Shown here one piece after another: positions 54,708-62,547 of a DNA stretch of 64,000 nt. Source of the DNA: Pelagibacterium nitratireducens (GTDB lineage: Bacteria; Pseudomonadota; Alphaproteobacteria; Rhizobiales; Devosiaceae). A program made the position numbers and the translations under genes. How positions within the stretch are numbered: the first letter of the stretch is position 1; each line of letters begins with the position of its first letter. The notes beneath the pieces were generated by a model that saw only the letters and a program-made list of their open reading frames with translations, was not told the DNA's origin and did not search any database. Location of the stretch: positions 2,336,501 to 2,400,500 of the forward strand of contig NZ_CP146275.1 in assembly GCF_037044555.1 (NCBI RefSeq), in the 5' to 3' direction.

Positions 54708-56268
54708 ATTCCCACTCGATGGTGCCCGGGGGCTTTGAGGTCACGTCGTAGACGACGCGGTTGATGCCCTTGACCTCGTTGATGATCCGGGTCGCGGCGC
54801 GGCCGAGGAAATTCATGTCGAAAGCGTAGAAATCGGCGGTCATACCGTCCACCGATGTGACGGCGCGCAGGGCGCAGACGCTTTCATAGGTCCGGCCGTC
54901 GCCCATGACGCCAACGGTCTGGACCGGCAGGAGCACGGCGAAGGCCTGCCAGATGGTGTCGTAGAGCCCGGCCTTGCGGATTTCATCAAGATAGATCGCA
55001 TCGGCCTGGCGCAGGATGTCGAGTTTTTCGCGGCTCACGCCGCCCGGAAGGCGGATGGCAAGGCCCGGTCCGGGGAATGGATGGCGGCCAACGAAATGTT
55101 CGGGCAGGCCCAGTTCGCGGCCCAACTTGCGCACTTCGTCCTTGAACAGCTCACGCAACGGTTCGACGAGCTTCATGTTCATGCGCTCGGGCAGCCCACC
55201 GACATTGTGATGGCTCTTGATTGTGACCGAGGGACCACCGGTGAACGAGACGGATTCGATGACGTCGGGATAAAGCGTACCCTGGGCGAGAAATTCGACG
55301 CCGCCGATCTTGGCGGCTTCCTTTTCGAACGTCTCGATGAACAAGCGGCCAATGATCTTGCGCTTGGCCTCGGGCTCGATGACGCCTTCAAGCTCGCCGA
55401 TGAATTCATCAGAGGCATCAACGTGGACGAGCGGAATGTTGTACTGATGCCTGAACATCGAGACCACTTCGTCGGCCTCGTTCTTGCGCAACAGTCCGTG
55501 GTCGACGAAAATGCAGGTCAACTGGTCGCCGATGGCCTCGTGGATGAGGATGGCGGCCACCGATGAGTCAACGCCGCCCGACAGCCCGCAAATGACCTTC
55601 TTGTCGCCCACCTGTTCGCGGATGGCGGCCACGGCCTGTTCGCGATAGGCGGCCATGGTCCAGTTGGCATCGCAGCCGCAAATCTGGTGTACGAAGTTGG
55701 CGTACAGCCTGGCGCCATCGGGCGTGTGATAGACCTCGGGGTGGAACTGGACGCCGAAGAATTTGCGCTCCTCATTGGCGATAATGGCAAATGGAGCGCC
55801 GGGCGAAGTGCCAACCACCTCGAAACCCTCAGGGATTTCGGAAACCTTGTCGCCGTGGCTCATCCACACCTGATAGGAATGGTCGAGTTCCCAGACGCCA
55901 TCATAAAGCGAACAGTCCTTTTCGATGCGCACTTCGGCGCGTCCGAATTCGCGGACATAGCCGGGCTCCACGACCCCGCCCAGCGCCACGCAAAGGGCCT
56001 GCTGGCCGTAGCAGATGCCAAGAATGGGCACGCCGTAATCGAGCAGCTTTCGATCGACCTGGGGTGCGCCGTCCTCGATCACACTGGCCGGACCACCCGA
56101 GAGGATGATGCCCTTGGGTTTGAGCGCTTCGAGCGTGTCAGCGGCGGAGCTGAAGGGGTGGATTTCGCAATAGACCCCGGTTTCGCGCACCCGGCGGGCA
56201 ATGAGCTGGGTGACCTGGGAACCGAAATCGACGATGAGGATGGTATCGGTGGGCGCGTCGTTCTGCAT
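54706..56268 (-). CDS. guaA: GMP synthase (glutamine-hydrolysing)
   Basis: 520 residues. Class I glutamine amidotransferase with ILGICYGQQ (nucleophile Cys) and [14 protein letters not shown] pyrophosphatase motif [13 protein letters not shown]-terminal dimerisation domain ending in TIEWE. Converts XMP to GMP, downstream of guaB in the same pathway and on the same strand, but about 6 kb away. Confidence 0.97.
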   Translation of the reverse strand: MQNDAPTDTILIVDFGSQVTQLIARRVRETGVYCEIHPFSSAADTLEALKPKGIILSGGPASVIEDGAPQVDRKLLDYGVPILGICYGQQALCVALGGVVEPGYVREFGRAEVRIEKDCSLYDGVWELDHSYQVWMSHGDKVSEIPEGFEVVGTSPGAPFAIIANEERKFFGVQFHPEVYHTPDGARLYANFVHQICGCDANWTMAAYREQAVAAIREQVGDKKVICGLSGGVDSSVAAILIHEAIGDQLTCIFVDHGLLRKNEADEVVSMFRHQYNIPLVHVDASDEFIGELEGVIEPEAKRKIIGRLFIETFEKEAAKIGGVEFLAQGTLYPDVIESVSFTGGPSVTIKSHHNVGGLPERMNMKLVEPLRELFKDEVRKLGRELGLPEHFVGRHPFPGPGLAIRLPGGVSREKLDILRQADAIYLDEIRKAGLYDTIWQAFAVLLPVQTVGVMGDGRTYESVCALRAVTSVDGMTADFYAFDMNFLGRAATRIINEVKGINRVVYDVTSKPPGTIEWE

Positions 56269-56434
56269 GGCGAGCCTTTAATTGGAATCGAGCGTTCAGG
56301 CAATGGGGAGAGCGACCTGAAACGCGACAATCCCGATGGATGCAAATAATGCAACCCCTTTTGCAACTCACTGCCGGTTTTGGCGTTGATAGGGCAAGCG
56401 GCAGCACACGGCAAACGGGCCGGAACGCCGAGAG

Positions 56435-56566
56435 AAAACGGGTTCTGCGCGGTCCCCCAAAGCGTCCCACTCCGCGCAATCCCGGTCAAAAGGCCAGTTG
56501 CGGTCCCATGCCCTCAGGCCTTTTGCAGCCACCCCGGATGTCCCTCGCATCCGGGGTGGTTTATTT
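56435..56566 (+). ncRNA. Candidate small RNA with three hairpins and intrinsic terminator
   Basis: Three stems in order: CGGGTT-CT-GCGCGG paired with CCGCGC-AAT-CCCG (56439-56484), AAAAGGCC with GGCCTTTT (56488-56524), and the terminator CCACCCCGGATG with CATCCGGGGTGG (56529-56559) followed by TTTATTT. Loops are C-rich (TCCCCC, GTCCCA, TCCCTCG), as in anti-Shine-Dalgarno sRNAs of Hyphomicrobiales. No plus-strand gene feeds into this terminator, which argues for its own transcript. The promoter and 5' end are not clear. Confidence 0.4.
56529..56566 (+). terminator. Plus-strand Rho-independent terminator without an upstream gene
   Basis: A 12-bp perfect stem with a 7-base loop followed by TTTATTT. 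The nearest plus-strand gene, msrA, already has its own terminator and lies 1.9 kb away, with guaA in the opposite direction between. Confidence 0.7.
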
Positions 56567-56602
56567 GTGCGCCGCTTCGGGCCGGCGAACCGAATCCCGG
56601 AC

Positions 56603-56638
56603 AATGAAAATCCGCGCATTGGGGGAAATGCGCGGATT
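56603..56638 (-). terminator. Terminator-like hairpin for the Gly-rich gene
   Basis: On the minus strand a 12-bp perfect stem AATCCGCGCATT/AATGCGCGGATT with a 6-base loop is followed by TTTC. It lies about 40 bases after the stop of the leftward gene. Confidence 0.65.
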
Positions 56639-56676
56639 CTCTCGTCAACGAGTGGCCTTTTGATCGCTACAGCCGC

Positions 56677-57477
56677 TTAGAAGACGAAGACCGTCAGGCT
56701 TGAGGACTGGCGGGTGACGCCAAGCACGCGGCCCGCGTCGTAGTTCGACCGGCTCAGAGAGGCTGCGACAAGCGGATCAGAGCGCACAAGTCCCTGCAGC
56801 TGCTGATATTTTCCGCTGCCCTCGAAGTAATCGGCAACAAATTCGCGGATATCGGGGCAGACCCGCAGCGCCTGAATCTGGATGTTGCTGGCGTTGTCCC
56901 AACCCGACAGGGTCGATTGCTCAAACATCTGGATCAGGGTGTAGGGATCGACGCCCATGCAGCTGGGGTCATTGGTGGCGAAGCGGCTGCCGTTGTTGTT
57001 GTTGTTGTTGTTACCGCCGCCGTTGACACCGCCGTTTCCGCCGTTGCCACCATTGCCGCCGTTTCCACCATTGCCGCCGTTGCCGCCGTTTCCACCATTA
57101 CCGCCGTTTCCACCATTGCCGCCGATACCGACATCAACGTCGAGGATGTCGTCGCCGCCGACGCCGACATTGGCAGTCACATTGTCATCGAGGAGACCGG
57201 CATCAACGTCGAGTCCACGGCCATTGCCGGCGCTGACGTTGGCGTTCACCAGATTCCGCTCCTCGCCGCCGACATTGGCGTCGAGGACATTGCCGTCACC
57301 ACCACCAACACCAACATTGACAAGCCCGTTGTCACCGGATTCGCCTCGGCCAATCGTAATGAGAGACTCGCTGTCCTTGTCTCCAATGATCCCCAGCAAC
57401 GATCCGGCCTGGACGCTGGGCGCCATTGCCAAAGTCATTACGAGGGAAATTGAGACTCCAGTAAGAAATTTACGCAT
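56677..57477 (-). CDS. Exported Gly/Asn-rich repeat protein with Cys/Trp C-terminal domain (unknown)
   Basis: 266 residues. Signal peptide (MRKFLTGVSISLVMTLAMAPSVQAG). Residues about 40-125 are irregular 11-14-residue repeats with an NVxVG / LDVDVG pattern, suggestive of a beta-solenoid. Then ten GGN units, GGVNGGG and seven Asn in a row (encoded by a GTT triplet run on the plus strand). The last 98 residues form a folded domain with Cys173, Trp193 and Cys207, ending SLTVFVF, alignable without gaps to the C-terminus of the protein at 12158-13075. Probably periplasmic or surface; function unknown. Confidence 0.75.
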   Translation of the reverse strand: MRKFLTGVSISLVMTLAMAPSVQAGSLLGIIGDKDSESLITIGRGESGDNGLVNVGVGGGDGNVLDANVGGEERNLVNANVSAGNGRGLDVDAGLLDDNVTANVGVGGDDILDVDVGIGGNGGNGGNGGNGGNGGNGGNGGNGGNGGNGGVNGGGNNNNNNNGSRFATNDPSCMGVDPYTLIQMFEQSTLSGWDNASNIQIQALRVCPDIREFVADYFEGSGKYQQLQGLVRSDPLVAASLSRSNYDAGRVLGVTRQSSSLTVFVF

Positions 57478-57624
57478 ATCTTGCCTCCATATACGCCCGA
57501 CAGCAGTTCATTGGGCCGAGCTTTAAAAACTGAACGAATCCAGTATTGCTCAACGTTGAGGACGACGTTTGCTCGTAGTTGATATGGGTGGCAATTTTTA
57601 CCTGACTTTAACGTGAGGTTTACC

Positions 57625-58464
57625 CTACTCAACTGCATATAGTAGCGTTGTTTCTCCGTTTCCGGCCGTATCGTACAGCTCGATGGCGGGATCTTCGGTT
57701 ACTGCCATGGATCGCCGGTAAAACAGGCTGTCGCCGACATCGACATAGCTTTGGCGGCGATCGTATGATTGGGCGGGAAAGCGGTATCCGGCATATTCGC
57801 GCTCACGGCTGAGAATGAGGTGCAATCCATCGGGCGCTTCGCGCATATCGACGGCATCGACGCGATTGACGACCACACAGCAATCGTAGCGCACGAGACC
57901 GTCCGGATCGGCGCGCCAGTCATTGTAGATCAGCCCTACCCGCTGCAGGGGATCGGAGTAGCGGGCGATGACATCACCGAACCGCATCAGGAAATCGTCC
58001 CAGAAGCCATCGATGTCCTCTGAATAGCCCCGATAGCGCTTGGCCAGAAGCAGGAGCGGCATGCCGTCGTCCACCTGGACGAATTGAGCGTGTTTGATCG
58101 GGGCAACCGCCGTCCGCTCGCGCCCGTAAGCGGCCCTGTAGCGCCCTGGAAGAATCCCGAAAAATCGGTCGAACACGCGCGTGAACGCGGCCTGGCTCGC
58201 ATAGCCCACGGCATATCCGATACGGCCGATCGGTTCGCGCGACCATTGCAGCCGCAGAGCCGCCGCATGCATGCTCACCCGCCGACGATACGCACCGGGA
58301 GGCTCTCCCACGGCGATGGCGAATGTGCGGTGAAGGTGATGGTGAGAAATATCGAGTTGGCGCGCTATGGCGCGGATGTATTCGACAGCGCCGTCATCGA
58401 TGCCCGATTCTATCGACCTGACGGCCTTCTCGACCAGAAATTGTGTTTCGATTCCCTGCAACAT
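57625..58464 (-). CDS. AraC-type regulator with GyrI-like effector domain (tandem copy 1)
   Basis: 279 residues from the ATG of MLQGIETQFLVEKAVRS, matching the start of its tandem paralogue; an upstream in-frame extension is translated spacer. HTH_18 region in the N-terminal half (AIARQLDISHHHLHRTFAIAVGEPPGAYRRR...GYAVGYASQAAFTRVFDRFFGILPGRYR), then a GyrI-like small-molecule binding domain ending LLYAVE. About 80% identical by eye to the next gene. Ligand and targets unknown. Confidence 0.88.
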   Translation of the reverse strand: MLQGIETQFLVEKAVRSIESGIDDGAVEYIRAIARQLDISHHHLHRTFAIAVGEPPGAYRRRVSMHAAALRLQWSREPIGRIGYAVGYASQAAFTRVFDRFFGILPGRYRAAYGRERTAVAPIKHAQFVQVDDGMPLLLLAKRYRGYSEDIDGFWDDFLMRFGDVIARYSDPLQRVGLIYNDWRADPDGLVRYDCCVVVNRVDAVDMREAPDGLHLILSREREYAGYRFPAQSYDRRQSYVDVGDSLFYRRSMAVTEDPAIELYDTAGNGETTLLYAVE

Positions 58465-58550
58465 ACGCCAAAGATGCTCAACCTTGAGCAGGGCGTTTGT
58501 CCGCAGTTGATATGGGGCGCTATTTTTAACCCACGTTAATGTGAGATTCA

Positions 58551-59390
58551 CTACTCAACTGCATAGAGCAGCGTCGTTTTTCCGGATCCGGCTTCGTCGT
58601 AAAGCTCGATTGCGGGGTCTTCGGTGACCGCGAGGGAGCGGCGGTAAAACAGATTGTCGCCGACATCGACATAGGCCTGACGGCGGTCGTAGGCTCCCGC
58701 CTCGAAGCGATATCCGGCGTATTCGCGCTCCCGGCTGAGCACGAGATGCAGTCCGGCCGGCGGATTTCGCATATCCATGGCCTCCACGTCGCTGACAACC
58801 ACGCAGCAATCATATCGAACACGGTTGTCGGGATCGGCCCGCCAATCGTTGTAGATCAATCCCACCCGGCGCAATGGCCTGGAGTGCCGGTCGATCACCG
58901 CGCCGAAACGGGTGAGAAAATCATCCCAAAAACTATCGATATGTTCGGCATGGCCTCGATAACGCTTGGCGAGCAGCAACAGGGGCACACCGTCATCGAC
59001 ACGAATGAACTGGCCGCTCTGGACCGGGGGCACCGCAAGGCGCTCCCTGCCGTAAGATGTTCTGTAGCGGCCCGGAAGGATGCCGAAAAACCTTTCAAAC
59101 ACCCGGGTCAGGGCTGCCTGGCTCGCATAGCCCACAGCATAGCCGATGCGACCGATCGGCTCGTGGGACCATTGCAGCCGGAGGGCGACGGCATGCATGC
59201 TTATGCGCCTCCGGTAAGCACCGGGAGGTTCGCCGACCGCCGCCGCAAACGTGCGATGGAGGTGATGGTGCGAAATGTTGAGTTGGTGCGCGATGGCGCG
59301 GACATAGTCGACCGCGCCGTTCTCGATGCCAGACTCTATGGACCTGACAGCCTTCTCAACTAGAAATTGTGTTTGGGTTCCTGGCAACAT
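58551..59390 (-). CDS. AraC-type regulator with GyrI-like effector domain (tandem copy 2)
   Basis: 279 residues, same architecture and length as the preceding copy, starting MLPGTQTQFLVEKAVRS. HTH AraC helices (LNISHHHLHRTFAAAVGEPPGAYRR, AVGYASQAALTRVFERFFGILPGRYR) and the GyrI-like domain (VDDGVPLLLLAKRYRG..., ending LLYAVE). The duplicated unit includes the 3' flank. Changes cluster in the effector half, which may mean different ligands. Two dyads lie upstream. Confidence 0.88.
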   Translation of the reverse strand: MLPGTQTQFLVEKAVRSIESGIENGAVDYVRAIAHQLNISHHHLHRTFAAAVGEPPGAYRRRISMHAVALRLQWSHEPIGRIGYAVGYASQAALTRVFERFFGILPGRYRTSYGRERLAVPPVQSGQFIRVDDGVPLLLLAKRYRGHAEHIDSFWDDFLTRFGAVIDRHSRPLRRVGLIYNDWRADPDNRVRYDCCVVVSDVEAMDMRNPPAGLHLVLSREREYAGYRFEAGAYDRRQAYVDVGDNLFYRRSLAVTEDPAIELYDEAGSGKTTLLYAVE

Positions 59391-59406
59391 CCCGAAAGGA
59401 TGCCGC

Positions 59407-59466
59407 TATCAAATTTGACTATTGATAAGTTCGGCAGGGCAGTTTTATTCAAATTTTATATTGAAT
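59407..59466. promoter_or_regulatory. Two candidate operators upstream of the AraC pair
   Basis: TATCAA-N9-TTGATA (59407-59427) and ATTCAA-N8-TTGAAT (59447-59466), two similar dyads with TCAA...TTGA half-sites in an AT-rich spacer just upstream of the first AraC gene. They suggest autoregulation. Position and symmetry only. Confidence 0.5.
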
Positions 59467-59502
59467 TTTACTTTGTATAAGTCATACGCTCAGGAATAGT
59501 AC

Positions 59503-59994
59503 TTACGTATTCAGCACGATGAGCGAAGCGTTCAATAAAGTTGCAAAACCGACCCACGCGGCATAAGGCACGAAAAGGAGCGCCGAAGCCCTATCTCGGG
59601 TCCATCTGTTAACGATAAAGGCGATGATCGCGGCGAGCATCGGTATTATAATCGCCATGGCCAGCCACAGGTTTTCGGCCGCGAAAAACGCAGGCGACCA
59701 CACCCAGTTCAGGAGCATCTGGCCAACCCACAGGCCCATGCCGACACTCAGCGGTGCGGCGAGAAATGTGCGCCATCCAGCTATGGCGATCATGACGTAA
59801 AGCGCAAACCAGACCGGGCCAAATACCCAGTTGGGCGGATTGAAGACGGGCTTTTCCAGCCCTGCATACCAGGCGCCCGGAGCGGTCTGGGTTCCGATGA
59901 GGGCTCCCACGCCGATGACGACGACAAGAAAGACCGCCAACGCAATGAGCGCGCGCGGTTTTTTGACGTCGATCGATGTTGATGCATGTGTCAT
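59503..59994 (-). CDS. tspO: TspO/MBR family tryptophan-rich membrane protein
   Basis: 163 residues from the ATG of MTHASTSIDVKKPR. Five membrane helices rich in Trp: WYAGLEKPVFNPPNWVFGPVWF is the family signature, with VGQMLLNWVWSPAFFA and YAAWVGFATLLNASLIVLN. Binds porphyrin-like ligands in characterised members and may sense redox or tetrapyrrole state. Physiological role here unknown. Confidence 0.92.
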   Translation of the reverse strand: MTHASTSIDVKKPRALIALAVFLVVVIGVGALIGTQTAPGAWYAGLEKPVFNPPNWVFGPVWFALYVMIAIAGWRTFLAAPLSVGMGLWVGQMLLNWVWSPAFFAAENLWLAMAIIIPMLAAIIAFIVNRWTRDRASALLFVPYAAWVGFATLLNASLIVLNT

Positions 59995-60052
59995 GCCTGC
60001 ATAAACGGGGCCCAATCCGATTTAGTTTCACCCGGACGGAATTTTACGCCGT

Positions 60053-60445
60053 TCAGAGATTGCAATCTCGGTCGAGATCCATGGAAATCGACTGCTCCGT
60101 GCCGTCTGCACCGGCAAAGGAGATCAGGACGCCGCGCTCGTCGGAGGTCCAGTTCACATCGAGCGATCCGAAGGTTGGCTCGGTGGCCTCGATATCGAGA
60201 CCGCAGCGTATCTGGATCGGCTCACCCTGCAGCCCCGGCATCTCGATAATGGCCTGATGGGTGCAGCCTCCGCGCTCGCAGGTCTCGATCAGATAGAGAT
60301 CGACCTGGCCGGAGGGCGACACGAAATCGTAGCGGATGTCGTCAGCCGATCCCGAGACCAGGAACAGGGCAGCAATGCCAACTATGGCCAAGGCGGCGAG
60401 CAGCAGGGCAGACCCGAAGACAATCACGATCCACCGGCTTGCCAT
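60053..60445 (-). CDS. Membrane-anchored small protein of unknown function
   Basis: 130 residues. One N-terminal helix (WIVIVFGSALLLAALAIVGIAALFLVSG) and an outer domain with four Cys (ETCERGGCTH, IRCGLD and the C-terminal DRDCNL) that could form two disulfides. It lies directly between the rRNA methyltransferase and TspO. No family recognised. Confidence 0.6.
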   Translation of the reverse strand: MASRWIVIVFGSALLLAALAIVGIAALFLVSGSADDIRYDFVSPSGQVDLYLIETCERGGCTHQAIIEMPGLQGEPIQIRCGLDIEATEPTFGSLDVNWTSDERGVLISFAGADGTEQSISMDLDRDCNL

Positions 60446-60450
60446 GGCCC

Positions 60451-61740
60451 CTACCCCCTCTTGAGCACCGCGCAGAAAAAGCCGTCAGTGTCGGTCGCGG
60501 CAGGGGTGAGTGTAACCGTGTTTGGGTTCGTGCTCAAAGGTTTCGGCGCATCGGGGAAAAGCGTGTCCCAGCGCTCGGAGACCGGAACCGGGGCAAAACC
60601 GTCGTGGCGCGCGAGAAATGCTGCAATCTGATCGTCGTTTTCCTGCGGCAGGATCGAACAGGTTATGTAAACGAGTTCGCCACCCGGTTTGAGAAAGCGC
60701 ACGGCCTCATCGAGCACCTGGACCTGATCGACCATGCGCGCTTCGCGTTGGGCCGGCGTGAGCTTCCACTTGGTGTCAGGACGACGCCGCCACGTCCCCG
60801 TGCCCGTACAGGGGGCATCGATGACCACGCGGTCCATCTTGCCCACCAGATCGTCCAGCGCTCCCGGATCGGGATTACGCACCTGCGCGTTGCGCACGCC
60901 ATTGCGCTTCAGGCGCTCATGAATCGGGGCGAGCCGTGTGCGCTGGGTATCATAGGCAAAGATCTGCCCGGTGTTGCCCATGGCGGCGGCAAGAGCGAGC
61001 GTTTTGCCGCCTGCCCCGGCGCACAGATCGAGCACCTGCTCGCCCATCTTGGCGCCGGCCAGCAATGTCACGACCTGGCTGCCTTCGTCCTGAATTTCGA
61101 ACCAGCCCTTCTGATAGCCCTCGTCGGCCTGAACGTTGGCAGTGCGCGCATCGTTAGGACCGGAGGGCAGACGCAGTCCGTCGGGCGCAATGGCGGTGGG
61201 TTGAGGTGCGAAGCGGGACAGGGATTTTTCCACCCGGGTACGCTCGGATCTGAGCCGGTTGACGCGCATGTCGAGCGGTGGGCGGGTGGTCATGCCCCTG
61301 CCCTGTTCGGCCCAATCGCTGCCAAAATTACGGGCGAGCGGCTCAGCCAGCCACTCGGGCACATCGGCATTGATGTGATCGGGCGCATCGGCAAAAGCTG
61401 AATCGGATGAAAGCTTTAGAGCCTCGGTCTCGGAAATCGATTCCGGCGCGAACTTGTCAGCGCTAAAGTCCTGATTGAGGACGTTAATGTCCTGATTCCA
61501 GTCGTTGACCGCAACCGAAAGAATCAGCGCGCGCGGGGTATCCTGACCCATGCGCCAGGCATGGCTGGCCCGCTTGCGCAGCGCATCGTAAACCAGGTTG
61601 CCAATGGCGGCGCGATCGCCCGCCCCTGCAAAACGGTGGTCGAGCGCCCAGCCCTTGAGGGCTTCGGAAGCGGGCCGCTTGCGCGCTTCCATATCGGCGA
61701 GCACTTCGATGGCGGCGGCCATTCGTCCGGGAAGACGCAT
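60451..61740 (-). CDS. RsmB/NOP2/Sun family rRNA (cytosine-5) methyltransferase
   Basis: 429 residues. The catalytic Cys pair is in APCTGTGTWRRRPDTKW and ITCSILPQENDDQ; the SAM site includes VLDLCAGAGGKTLALAA. The N-terminal region is helical (NusB-like in position). It lies 1 base inside the VOC gene end (TGATG overlap). In related genomes such a gene is common between guaB and guaA. Confidence 0.93.
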   Translation of the reverse strand: MRLPGRMAAAIEVLADMEARKRPASEALKGWALDHRFAGAGDRAAIGNLVYDALRKRASHAWRMGQDTPRALILSVAVNDWNQDINVLNQDFSADKFAPESISETEALKLSSDSAFADAPDHINADVPEWLAEPLARNFGSDWAEQGRGMTTRPPLDMRVNRLRSERTRVEKSLSRFAPQPTAIAPDGLRLPSGPNDARTANVQADEGYQKGWFEIQDEGSQVVTLLAGAKMGEQVLDLCAGAGGKTLALAAAMGNTGQIFAYDTQRTRLAPIHERLKRNGVRNAQVRNPDPGALDDLVGKMDRVVIDAPCTGTGTWRRRPDTKWKLTPAQREARMVDQVQVLDEAVRFLKPGGELVYITCSILPQENDDQIAAFLARHDGFAPVPVSERWDTLFPDAPKPLSTNPNTVTLTPAATDTDGFFCAVLKRG

Positions 61741-62105
61741 CAGTTGGCCTCGCCAAACGAACAGACATTGACGCGAACACCGGAGATATCAACGAAGTCG
61801 AACCACCGCATTGACGGCTGTTGATGAATCTCGGTGACTTCCCTGCCATCCGCGATCAGTGCGTTTCGGAGCGCCTCAGGATCAGGGCTGAAGAGATTGA
61901 AGGCAACATAAGGATTGCTGATCGTATCGACCGGAATCAGCGTCAAAGCGGTTGCCTTTGCCTCCCCCTCGTCAAACCGCAAGCCGATGTAACCGCCCGA
62001 GCGGAAAATCTCGGTCATTGAAAACATGCGCGCATACCATTTGGCAGCACTGTCGGTATCCAGAGCCGGAACGAAAATAGTATCGATACGCGTTGCCAGA
62101 GCCAT
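61740..62105 (-). CDS. VOC (glyoxalase-like) family protein
   Basis: 121 residues with the two-repeat beta-alpha-beta-beta-beta fold pattern: IDTIFVPALDTDSAAKWYARMF and VAFNLFSPDPEALRNALIADG. Metal ligands cannot be fixed from sequence. Coupled to the RsmB-like gene by TGATG and 3 bases from the MAPEG gene. Substrate unknown. Confidence 0.82.
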   Translation of the reverse strand: MALATRIDTIFVPALDTDSAAKWYARMFSMTEIFRSGGYIGLRFDEGEAKATALTLIPVDTISNPYVAFNLFSPDPEALRNALIADGREVTEIHQQPSMRWFDFVDISGVRVNVCSFGEAN

Positions 62106-62108
62106 AGG

Positions 62109-62543
62109 TCAGACCGTTTGAAATGCGAGGACGAGACGCACAAGGATCGCAATCCAAAGTGCAATGAGAATACAGAACCCCACGACATAGGCGGAAAATC
62201 GCCGATAGACATGGTTGGAGGTGACATGGATCGTCGCATGGACGATGCGGCTGCCAACGAACGCCCAGGCCAAGACCACTTCAGGCCAACCCGCGCCAAG
62301 ATAGAGCGTGATCGCGATGCCGATGGCAAACAGCACCGGAAGCTGGAACTGGTTATTGAAGGCATTGGACGCCTTCTGGGCATCTTCAGGCCAGGGGCTG
62401 GTGTCGAGCGCGATGTCACGCACGGCGATCTTTTTGTCCGCGACCAGCGGCAGCCGCCGCCGGCCGAGGATGAACAACAAGAATATCGTCAGCGCACCCT
62501 GCGTCCACAGCGCAAGCAGGATCAGCAGGATGGCCAGACTCAT
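62109..62543 (-). CDS. MAPEG family membrane protein
   Basis: 144 residues with four hydrophobic segments. The family region shows NAFNNQFQLPVLFAIGIAITLYLG and GSRIVHATIHVTSNHVYRRFSAYVVG (Arg/His helix typical of MAPEG). Eukaryotic members act on glutathione or eicosanoids; bacterial roles are unclear. Directly after guaB with a 4-base gap. Confidence 0.9.
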   Translation of the reverse strand: MSLAILLILLALWTQGALTIFLLFILGRRRLPLVADKKIAVRDIALDTSPWPEDAQKASNAFNNQFQLPVLFAIGIAITLYLGAGWPEVVLAWAFVGSRIVHATIHVTSNHVYRRFSAYVVGFCILIALWIAILVRLVLAFQTV

Positions 62544-62547
62544 GGGG

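Larger units (their letters stand above)
56269..56676. other. 408-base gene-free region between guaA and the Gly-rich gene
   Basis: Contains the guaA leader next to the guaA start, a structured segment at about 56435-56566 that ends in a plus-strand terminator (see ncRNA entry), and a minus-strand terminator hairpin for the Gly-rich gene near 56603-56638. No ORF with support. Confidence 0.6.

Noticed and set aside
56269..56434. Purine riboswitch upstream of guaA
   Set aside because: No recognisable purine aptamer core was found on the guaA strand; the structured segment faces the other way.
56967..57126. Short tandem repeats that could be taken for a CRISPR-like or VNTR array
   Set aside because: They are in-frame GGN and Asn codons inside one coding sequence, with no spacers or cas genes.
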